Of a stretch of 30,843 nt of DNA, positions 1-5,273 are shown piece by piece (position 1 is the stretch's first letter; every line of letters begins with the position of its first letter). The translations under genes and the position numbers were made by a program. The DNA comes from JADHUC01 sp964617665 (GTDB taxonomy: Bacteria; Planctomycetota; Planctomycetia; Pirellulales; Pirellulaceae): positions 1-30,843 of the forward strand of contig CAZUAH010000112.1 in assembly GCA_964617665.1 (NCBI GenBank). The letters run 5' to 3'. Under the pieces are notes generated by a model that was not told the origin of the DNA, ran no database searches, and worked only from the letters and a program-made list of their open reading frames with translations.

Positions 1-108
1 GCCACCGGTGTACGCGGGGTCGATGGTGAAACGTGGGATCTTGCCTGTGGCCGCCGCTTGAATGTCGACATGGAGTGCCGTGGCGATGATCGGATGTTGG
101 TCAGTCAT
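1..108 (-). CDS. Partial CDS, possible phage prohead-protease-like protein (N-terminus only)
   Basis: Thirty-six codons are visible, running off the left window edge. The ATG at 108 overlaps the TGA of the upstream 62-residue gene (TGA at 101-103), so the two are probably translationally coupled. The visible end of the reading frame is ...PRFTIDPAYTGG, and an AYTGG-type motif near the N-terminus is, as I recall, seen in head-maturation proteases of phage-like elements. That is a weak resemblance from a short stretch, so the function is a suggestion only. It was judged a real gene because of the tight overlap, the same strand, and the absence of stops up to the edge. Confidence 0.45.
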   Translation of the reverse strand, partial: MTDQHPIIATALHVDIQAAATGKIPRFTIDPAYTGG

Positions 109-289
109 CACTTTTCTCTTGAGACTCGAAGACTTCTTCGATCGCCGACACGGCTCGAGTATCGAAATGGGCCGTGCCGTTGATCAACGCTGCGGGCTTC
201 AGGTCCAGAGACTTGATAACGGTCCAGATTTCTGGGACTGGGCGTTCAAGATCCGCGGCGATGAACGCAGGCGACTTCCAATTGATCAT
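101..289 (-). CDS. Small HTH-like protein of the element (62 aa)
   Basis: This short protein has a pattern seen in MerR/AlpA-type DNA-binding domains: a helix-rich N-terminal half, then LKPAALINGTAHFD and a final helix, equivalent to the 'G-x-x-x-F/Y-D-x-x-x-V' strand-helix end of these domains. An AAAGGAA Shine-Dalgarno sequence lies just upstream of the ATG at 289. A 12-codon micro-ORF (327 to 289, minus) ends in TGATG over this start and might couple translation, although it may be chance. It overlaps the next gene by eight bases. The role is probably DNA binding or regulation in the element; the target is unknown. Confidence 0.5.
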   Translation of the reverse strand: MINWKSPAFIAADLERPVPEIWTVIKSLDLKPAALINGTAHFDTRAVSAIEEVFESQEKSDD

Positions 290-369
290 CAGGCAGTTCC
301 TTTCCGTGTGTGAGTTTTGATGATCATAGCCACCTGCAATTCGGTGTTTTCCAGAATCTGGTATGAAAG

Positions 370-573
370 TTATTCGACGATCAGAATCACCCTCGCCTGG
401 CAGTCAGCACATCGGACGTAGCGTGTAAGGCTTCCGTCGCCGTTCTTCGAGGTGCGATAGGCCAACAGCTTGACGCCGCCGCAGTCGGGACACCTCGGCC
501 GTTGGACGTACACATACCGCGGGCCCTTTCGGGTCTCGAGTCTGTCGTCAGTCGGTGCCGTGGTGTCTGGCAT
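370..573 (-). CDS. Com-like zinc-ribbon protein (67 aa)
   Basis: A compact zinc ribbon is visible: CPDCGG at about residues 28-33 and CADC at about residues 55-58, with a basic, aromatic linker between them. Small proteins of this form occur in Mu-like phages (Com, a translational regulator that binds RNA) and in many phage-derived islands. The ATG at 573 lies eight bases after the stop of the 193-residue gene, so both are likely on one transcript. An RNA- or DNA-binding role is inferred from the fold; identity with Com is not claimed. Interestingly, the neighbouring upstream protein also ends in a zinc ribbon. Confidence 0.6.
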   Translation of the reverse strand: MPDTTAPTDDRLETRKGPRYVYVQRPRCPDCGGVKLLAYRTSKNGDGSLTRYVRCADCQARVILIVE

Positions 574-581
574 TGGTCAAG

Positions 582-1163
582 TCAGTCAGTGCACTTTGGG
601 CACATGTCGTGAGTGACTTTGTGCTCTGGCGGCACGTTGGTCATGATCCACTTGCGACCGCGTCTTACGCGACCACAGTCGCACTGCACGACAATCCGCA
701 GCTCACTTTCAGCTTCTTGATCTTGGGCAACTTGTCGTGCGTATTCAGCGGCGCGGCGTTCGGCGTCCGGATCCACCGCGAAGTCGTCTTCGAATTCAAC
801 CGCGGTCCGCCACTCTTGCATGATCAGGTCAACGAAACACACGAACGCGGCATCCCCGTGCTTGTTGCGTAGTTCTTCAAGGACCTTCAATGCGGCAGTT
901 TGCTGCGAGTCACATTCCAGGCGAAGCGCCCCGCAGAGAACGAGTAGTTTCTCGTACTCGGAATTCGAGAGCGTTACGTGCTCGCCTACGCGCCGGGAAG
1001 CCCATTCGATGAGACTTTGCACGCTGTACGATCCATCCTCATTGCGGTCCAGACCAACCGCGTCGCGAAGGGCTCTTGGTGAGATTCCGCAGGCCCATGC
1101 CGCCGGAGATTGCGATATTTCCTCCATGAACCCGATCTGTTGCGCGGTTGTCATTTTTGCCAT
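582..1163 (-). CDS. Nu1-like HTH protein with C-terminal zinc ribbon (193 aa)
   Basis: The N-terminal 60 residues resemble a winged-helix DNA-recognition domain of the Nu1/terminase-small-subunit type: a GISPRALRDAVGLDR helix-turn, then DGSYSVQSLIEWAS. The middle (residues 60-155) is helical and acidic without recognised motifs. The C-terminus carries a zinc ribbon with CDC at residues 161-163 and CPKC at 188-191. A GGAG site lies about ten bases upstream of the ATG at 1163. In a phage-like element the combination suggests a DNA-recognition protein, perhaps for packaging, but no large terminase is visible to confirm this. A transcription regulator is the main alternative. Confidence 0.55.
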   Translation of the reverse strand: MAKMTTAQQIGFMEEISQSPAAWACGISPRALRDAVGLDRNEDGSYSVQSLIEWASRRVGEHVTLSNSEYEKLLVLCGALRLECDSQQTAALKVLEELRNKHGDAAFVCFVDLIMQEWRTAVEFEDDFAVDPDAERRAAEYARQVAQDQEAESELRIVVQCDCGRVRRGRKWIMTNVPPEHKVTHDMCPKCTD

Positions 1164-1371
1164 TGGTCAGAATCTCCATGGGGGGAGGGGAGGCAGAAAA
1201 ACGCCATTTTGCCGAGCAGCCCGGACGAAAAAGTGCCGCAAAGCTGTCTCTAAGGGGGGCAGCCAAATAGGCCCACAGGACCCAAAGGGGTCTAGGCTTC
1301 TGCTAATTGTGAGGGCCATTGGCTGGGCACCTCCTCGGGCTCTGCATACGCTCACGCACACACCCTCGGGG

Positions 1372-1440
1372 CCAGTGACACACACACACCGGTCCCGCCT
1401 ACTACGTAGGGCGGGACCGGTGTGTGTGTCACGCCACTGG
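1372..1440. repeat. Long near-perfect inverted repeat (hairpin) between element genes
   Basis: This lies in a 328-base gene-free stretch (1164-1491). The left arm runs from 1375 to 1402 and the right from 1406 to 1432, with the three-base loop TAC at 1403-1405. Arms contain CCGGTCCCGCCTAC and its complement, with one bulged G and one CA unit more on the left (five CA against four). CCAGTG at 1372-1377 and CACTGG at 1435-1440 extend the symmetry. Just beyond, GGACCAGTG-like units repeat at 1465-1482. There is no T-run, so a simple intrinsic terminator is unlikely. It could be an RNA end, an operator, or a replication or packaging signal. The rest of 1164-1491 holds only a small GACCC/GGGTC dyad near 1279-1292. 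Confidence 0.8.
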
Positions 1441-1491
1441 TCTTGACTGGACTGGCCAGTGTCGGGACCAGTGGGACCAGTGATGGCGGAC

Positions 1492-3066
1492 CTATGTGTC
1501 CGAAACTGCTGTGTCATCCTCGTAGACCCTCTTGAATCCTGGATACTTCTGCCGGTTGGACTTGGTCACCTCACATTCGGTCAACTTGCCACTATTGGTG
1601 AGAGACAACCAAGCCGCCTCAAACGCCTTGCCCTTGCCAACCCGTCCCCGTACGTCTCGTTGTGTTGCTCCATCGGGAAAGTGGTTGAACGTGTCGAGTA
1701 TGTCCGTTTCCATGGCCGCAACGTCTGCCGATCGGTCGGCCGTCTGTTGTCTATCGCGGTCGGTCTTCAGCGCCGTCGGGTCCAGATCGCTGTCAGGCGT
1801 CCATAGTGGCCACTCCCAACGTAGGGCCATCGGCTTGACAGGTGGCCAAGATCTCACAGCCGCGTCCAATACAACGGCGTCAGTCTCGACATGGGGACGT
1901 AAGACAAGGTGGCTGTCAGTCGCGCGGGATTGCGAACCAGCTCCAGCACCTACGTCAGTCACCGATTTGCCGGCCTGGTTGCCTTTGGTGGAGTGATGGA
2001 CGCAAGCGAAGCCACATTCCAACTGCAATGCGTATGCGTCGATCTGGTTGTAGACTTGGGCGATGGCGGAATTGTCGTTTTCACTAACGCCTGAGGGGAT
2101 GAACCGATACAAGGCGTCCAGAACGATAAGGCGATACGTGCCGGGTTCAATACGATTTAGCACCCGCGGTCCTAAGTCGTAGATGTCCGTCAAGCAGCCC
2201 CGTAGGTTGATGACGTGTAGCGAATCTGCGTAGTCGCTTTGGACAAGCCCCATCGCCTCGGCAACCTTGCCGACACGATACGCGATGGTCTCACCATGTA
2301 GTTCGTTGTCGACAATCAGCACCTTGCCGGCTTCCACCTCGTACAGGCCAAGCCACTTGCGGCCGGTGACGATCGACAGCGCCAAATCGGCCACGAGCCA
2401 AGATTTGCCCACCTTGGGCGATGCGATGACATTTAGGGTCTCGCCTTGCCGTAGCAAACCATGGATGACGGGCGGGCGTAGGTTCGGATGTATCCCAATC
2501 AGTTCGCCGATGGCGCGGGGCGTTAGCTCTGGCTTGGTCGCAAGTCCGGAGCCATTGGCCCACTGCTCTACGTCGTTCGCTTGCGACTGGACAAAGTCGA
2601 GCAGCTCGCCCGTGGCCTGTCCGTTGTGCGATCGTCCGATCAGCTCATGCCCGAAATCAGCCAGCCGTCGACGAAGGGACTTTTCTCGGAGCAGGCTGGC
2701 GTAATGTTGGGCGTTACATACAACAGTCGATCGAGTATCAGCGGATAACTTGAGAATGCCGTGTAGCGTCGCCACACCACCGATTCGGTCAAATGCCGTC
2801 TCGCTGCCGAATTCAACGCGCTGAAGCTCTTTCTTCAGAAACGTCGGTTCGAACGGTATCCCTTCGTTGTGGAGTTGATACATGGCTCCGTAAATGAGAC
2901 GGTGCGCCTCGTCGTAGAAGTCCGATGGTGCAAGCGACAGCCGCTCAATAGCACTCGGGTCCACCATCAGCGCCGCGAGCGTGAGTTGTTCGGCCTCGGG
3001 GTCGGATGGCATGCCGCCTTGCGTAGGCGGGACGTCGACTTTCCTGCTCGGCTCCGCTGCTGTCAT
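1492..3066 (-). CDS. DnaB N-terminal domain fused to RepA-like AAA ATPase (524 aa)
   Basis: Residues 20-145 match the N-terminal domain of replicative helicase DnaB (DPEAEQLTLAALMVDPSAI, then helical pairs). Residues 200-370 form a RecA/AAA_25-like ATPase as in plasmid RepA helicases: Walker A ASPKVGKS at 216-222, Walker B LIVLDAL near 313-319, and the VHHSTKG motif near 356. The C-terminal 80 residues look like a winged helix. The start at 3066 was chosen over upstream codons because the preceding gene stops at 3087 and a GGGAG site lies between. The protein probably acts at the element's replication origin as a helicase or helicase loader. The tail reads to TAG at 1492. Confidence 0.8.
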   Translation of the reverse strand: MTAAEPSRKVDVPPTQGGMPSDPEAEQLTLAALMVDPSAIERLSLAPSDFYDEAHRLIYGAMYQLHNEGIPFEPTFLKKELQRVEFGSETAFDRIGGVATLHGILKLSADTRSTVVCNAQHYASLLREKSLRRRLADFGHELIGRSHNGQATGELLDFVQSQANDVEQWANGSGLATKPELTPRAIGELIGIHPNLRPPVIHGLLRQGETLNVIASPKVGKSWLVADLALSIVTGRKWLGLYEVEAGKVLIVDNELHGETIAYRVGKVAEAMGLVQSDYADSLHVINLRGCLTDIYDLGPRVLNRIEPGTYRLIVLDALYRFIPSGVSENDNSAIAQVYNQIDAYALQLECGFACVHHSTKGNQAGKSVTDVGAGAGSQSRATDSHLVLRPHVETDAVVLDAAVRSWPPVKPMALRWEWPLWTPDSDLDPTALKTDRDRQQTADRSADVAAMETDILDTFNHFPDGATQRDVRGRVGKGKAFEAAWLSLTNSGKLTECEVTKSNRQKYPGFKRVYEDDTAVSDT

Positions 3067-3086
3067 CCCGACCGCTCCCGTTTTCC

Positions 3087-3341
3087 CTAGCCGTTTGCCT
3101 GCGCGGCTGCAGCCCGTTCGATCATTGCAATAACCGCCGAACCTCGGATGAACTTTTTTTCCCCGACGTTCAATGTGTCGATCGAGTGTTGCTCTTTCAG
3201 TCTCCGCAGCGTGGCCGCGCCGATTCCAGTGAAGGCACTCACACCAGCCGGCCAGCGGTAGATTGCTTCCGGGAAGATCACGCATTGATCAGCAGGCGCG
3301 ACGGACCGTTTATTGCCACGGGAGCGATTCTTAGGGATCAC
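3087..3341 (-). CDS. Small winged-helix DNA-binding protein (84 aa)
   Basis: The sequence from residue 30 reads WPAGVSAFTGIGAATLRRL, then a strand region and FIRGSAVIAMIE. This is the helix-turn-helix followed by wing and 'G-x-x-V-I-x-x-I' helix seen in excisionase/AlpA/MerR-like domains. The ATG at 3341 overlaps the end of the 72-residue gene by 11 bases, and the ATPase gene starts 20 bases after its stop, so three genes form one unit. Its likely role is control of excision or of the replication module. It resembles its upstream neighbour in layout and may be a divergent paralogue. Confidence 0.6.
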   Translation of the reverse strand: MIPKNRSRGNKRSVAPADQCVIFPEAIYRWPAGVSAFTGIGAATLRRLKEQHSIDTLNVGEKKFIRGSAVIAMIERAAAAQANG

Positions 3342-3549
3342 AATCGGCGCCCTCCTGATCGTCTCCAGTCACAACGCTAATTACGTCATCCCCCAACACG
3401 TAACTCTTGGTGCCGACCTTCCGAATCTGCAAACCGAGTGCACGGAACTTGGCCCAGGTCGTGTCCCCAACGCTAAGTCGTTCACGTGCCTCTGCCACCG
3501 TGTACAGTTTGCCGGCTTCGATGACGCCTGGCGTGTCTGTCGAGGCCAT
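3331..3549 (-). CDS. Excisionase/AlpA-like small DNA-binding protein (72 aa)
   Basis: The pattern LYTVAEARERLSVGDTTW - ALGLQIRKVGTKSYVLGDDVISVV matches small winged-helix proteins of the excisionase type: recognition helix, a beta wing containing G-T-K-S-Y, and a closing D-D-V-I helix. The ATG at 3549 is preceded by GGGGGTT about seven bases upstream. That Shine-Dalgarno sequence is itself one arm of the nested dyad at 3556-3604, so translation or transcription may be regulated there. It is the first gene of a three-gene unit with the 84-residue protein and the DnaB-N/RepA-like ATPase. A role in excision or early control is inferred. Confidence 0.65.
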   Translation of the reverse strand: MASTDTPGVIEAGKLYTVAEARERLSVGDTTWAKFRALGLQIRKVGTKSYVLGDDVISVVTGDDQEGADCDP

Positions 3550-3555
3550 AAGAAA

Positions 3556-3604
3556 ACCCCCGTCAAAACTCGATCATTCAGTCTGATCGAATTATGGCGG
3601 GGGT
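3556..3604 (-). promoter_or_regulatory. Nested 49-base dyad over the leader of the excisionase-like gene
   Basis: Two perfect 7-bp inverted repeats are nested with 7-base spacing: ACCCCCG (3556-3562), TCGATCA (3570-3576), TGATCGA (3584-3590), CGGGGGT (3598-3604). Each spacer and the central loop are seven bases. In the minus-strand transcript the element lies immediately before the start codon at 3549, and the GGGGGT arm is the apparent ribosome-binding site. It may be a protein operator for a dimeric regulator or a hairpin that hides the ribosome site. Which one is not decided by sequence. Confidence 0.65.
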
Positions 3605-3664
3605 AATGGCGGAACGGTCTAGGTCAGTCGATGGCGGAAAACAGGGCGAAAAAGGTGGAATGTT

Positions 3665-4645
3665 CTAAGTTTCCGTCTCTTTCTCGCGATCCTCTAGTGC
3701 GGCCCCTATGCCCTTTCGGACGCGGTCGTAACCAGTTTTGCCTTTAGGAATCTTCCCATGAAATGGCTCGCTGGGTGCCCTAACATCGTCGGAACTTTCG
3801 TTCCATTTGTCGCGTACTTGTCCCTCGACATTTGGCGTGTCTAATCCGATCTCTTCGGCCCACTCCAGCCAAAGGCTATTACGGACGTATGATGGTCGTC
3901 TTTTGCCTGTTGGGGCAGGTGGCGTCGATTCGATCGTTTCCACCGACTCGGTAGCCGTGCTGTCTTGATCATCCACAACCACAAGTTCCGGTTTCAAGGA
4001 ACGTCTCGACGAATCAGCAGGCGGGTCAATCGCTTGACGCAACTTCCTTATCAGTGCCGACTCGACGTCGGCGGGGGTCCACTTGAGTGACATGATGTAG
4101 TTGATGTCAATCCCTGCATCGACCATCGCCCCTTTCAGTTCGTCCAGAGTCTTCGGTCGCTCACGTCCACTCTGCCGCAACCATTCTTCGGGCGTTACGT
4201 GGAAGAGCATATCGTGCAGGTCGGATGCCGCCTGCACTTCGCGCGGTGTTCGTATTCTCGCATCCCCCATATCATCAAGTATCTGATTCAGCTCGGCTGT
4301 CCTCCGCGCAGTTTCGGACTCATTCGCGGTGGGGTCGTGTAGGTACTCGTGAGCCGGTCCATGAGCCGACTCAAATTTAATCAGCCGTTTCGCGGCTTGC
4401 AGCTGCTTCGGCGTCCACCTCCCGTACAGGACGTTTTCTTCCCGTATCGCCTCAAGGAGCGAGTCTACTGCTACCGCCACCGCCGGGATTGCGGCGAAGG
4501 GATATGCCTGCCTAATCATCGAGCCGGCCGGATGGCCCGCGGGAATTGATACCGGGCCGGACTGTCGCTCCGCAGTGTCTTTAGTCTTCGGCGCACTCTT
4601 GGGTTTGGCGGGCTTCCCCCCGCGCGCTGCAGCCTTCTTTGCCAT
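3665..4645 (-). CDS. Unrecognised element protein with Lys/Ala-rich N-terminus (326 aa)
   Basis: I do not recognise this protein. The first 30 residues are rich in Lys, Ala and Pro, like a histone-H1-type tail (MAKKAAARGGKPAKPKSAPK). Residues about 60-200 are predicted helical, with many charged residues. Residues about 200-250 look disordered and the end is again basic and helical. No catalytic motif or membrane segment is visible. A GGGAG site nine bases upstream supports the ATG at 4645. It is the outermost gene on this side of the element, next to the tRNA scar. It could bind DNA through its tail, but this is only inference. Confidence 0.6.
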   Translation of the reverse strand: MAKKAAARGGKPAKPKSAPKTKDTAERQSGPVSIPAGHPAGSMIRQAYPFAAIPAVAVAVDSLLEAIREENVLYGRWTPKQLQAAKRLIKFESAHGPAHEYLHDPTANESETARRTAELNQILDDMGDARIRTPREVQAASDLHDMLFHVTPEEWLRQSGRERPKTLDELKGAMVDAGIDINYIMSLKWTPADVESALIRKLRQAIDPPADSSRRSLKPELVVVDDQDSTATESVETIESTPPAPTGKRRPSYVRNSLWLEWAEEIGLDTPNVEGQVRDKWNESSDDVRAPSEPFHGKIPKGKTGYDRVRKGIGAALEDREKETET

Positions 4646-4754
4646 GAGTGCGACTCCCGTAATCGGCTCCCGATCTGGAGAAAAAGACGCGGGCGCGCCG
4701 CTCGGGAAAACGGCTTCGGATGTACGGTCCTAGCCCGCGTCTTGATTCTACGAG

Positions 4755-4790
4755 AAGTGGGTACAGTGTGAAAACCTGTACCCACTTTTT
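4755..4790 (+). terminator. Perfect 12-bp inverted repeat with T-run
   Basis: AAGTGGGTACAG (4755-4766) pairs with CTGTACCCACTT (4776-4787) around a nine-base loop, and the T-run at 4786-4790 makes it look like a rho-independent terminator for plus-strand transcription into or out of the element end. No plus-strand gene precedes it here. As an alternative it could be a repressor operator for the 326-residue gene, whose start lies 110 bases away. Confidence 0.55.
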
Positions 4791-4886
4791 GCCGCGTCCC
4801 GTGTTTTTTGGGACGAGATGCTTGTTCAAACCTCGCTGTTTCCCAGGCCTTTTCGTGCTTGTCGCTCGCTTGTGAGCGGGAGTTGT

Positions 4887-4942
4887 GATTTAAAATCCTG
4901 TGAGGGTAATCCCTCGTGCGGGTTCAAATCCCGCTCCGGCTA
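4887..4942 (+). other. attR-like scar: 3' fragment of tRNA-Leu(UAA)
   Basis: The fragment starts in the anticodon arm (GATTTAAAATCCTG, anticodon TAA), continues with a class II variable arm (GAGGG-TAAT-CCCTC), a perfect T arm (GCGGG-TTCAAAT-CCCGC) and the 3' acceptor strand TCCGGCT plus discriminator A at 4942; CCA is not encoded. The order and loop match bacterial tRNA-Leu(UAA). No D arm or matching 5' acceptor strand (AGCCGGA) is found upstream, and the anticodon stem is mismatched on its 5' side. It is therefore not a working tRNA gene but the duplicated attachment core at the element's right end. Confidence 0.85.
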
Positions 4943-5273
4943 CTCTTGTCACGCGTTGGATCGTGTCGCACTTTTTCGCCTAAGTTGGCAAACGGTAAGA
5001 CCTTGGGTTTTGCCTCTTCGGTCGGAGCGTGACTAGCCAGACAGCGGTACGGCAATCTATCATCAAGACGGTAATGCCTGCCCGGTGGCGAGTAACGCCC
5101 CCCAAGAACCGCATTCCACTTCAGCATTCGACACGATGGCTTCGATCTATGGCGAATAGGTCATACACTTCGAATGTTCGAGTCCCGGTTGGCCAGTGGC
5201 GAAGGAGTGAGCATCGGTCGGCCTGTGTTTCCAGTGGAGCCCCACCCGAAAACCCAAATCGAAGAAGTGAGAG
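4943..5273. other. Gene-free host flank next to the tRNA scar
   Basis: No convincing gene is seen in this stretch. A hairpin is possible at about 5001-5021 (GGTAAGA and TTTTGCC around CCTTGGG). Two pieces look tRNA-like but do not fold: a tRNA-Gln-like string near 4979-5018, and a T-arm-like GTTCGAGTCCC near 5175 followed by GGTTGGCCA. They may be decayed tRNA genes or chance. No clear promoter for the downstream glycosyltransferase was found. Confidence 0.4.

Larger units (their letters stand above)
1..4942. mobile_element. Right part of a tRNA-Leu-integrated phage-like or satellite-like element
   Basis: A run of minus-strand genes with phage or plasmid character (two small winged-helix proteins, a DnaB-N/RepA-like ATPase, zinc-ribbon proteins, a Nu1-like protein) ends at a 3' fragment of a tRNA-Leu(UAA) gene at 4887-4942. 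Integration into the 3' half of a tRNA leaves an intact tRNA at one end and a 3' fragment at the other. Because the fragment is on the plus strand, the element lies to its left and host DNA to its right, which agrees with gene content: glycosyltransferase and core genes follow. The left boundary, the intact tRNA and any integrase are outside the window. It could be a prophage or a capsid-encoding satellite; the visible part does not decide this. Confidence 0.7.

Noticed and set aside
289..327. 12-codon micro-ORF before the 62-residue gene
   Set aside because: It ends in TGATG over the next start and could be a coupling leader, but its length gives no independent support; it is mentioned only in the gene entry.
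1167..1517. 116-residue reading frame on the minus strand
   Set aside because: Composition follows the palindrome (VCVTGPEGVCVSVC and similar), it overlaps the end of the ATPase gene and the start of the Nu1-like gene, and it looks like a shadow of non-coding DNA.
4887..4892. Group I intron in the tRNA-Leu(UAA) anticodon loop
   Set aside because: The loop TTTAAAA is continuous and the sequence upstream lacks the 5' exon, so there is no intron structure to support.
4887..4942. Intact tRNA-Leu gene
   Set aside because: No D arm and no 5' acceptor strand precede the fragment, and the anticodon stem is mismatched on its 5' side.
1..4942. CRISPR array or toxin-antitoxin pair in the element
   Set aside because: No regularly spaced repeats and no toxin or antitoxin motifs were seen.
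5001..5021. Intrinsic terminator
   Set aside because: The hairpin has several G-U pairs and is not followed by a T-run.
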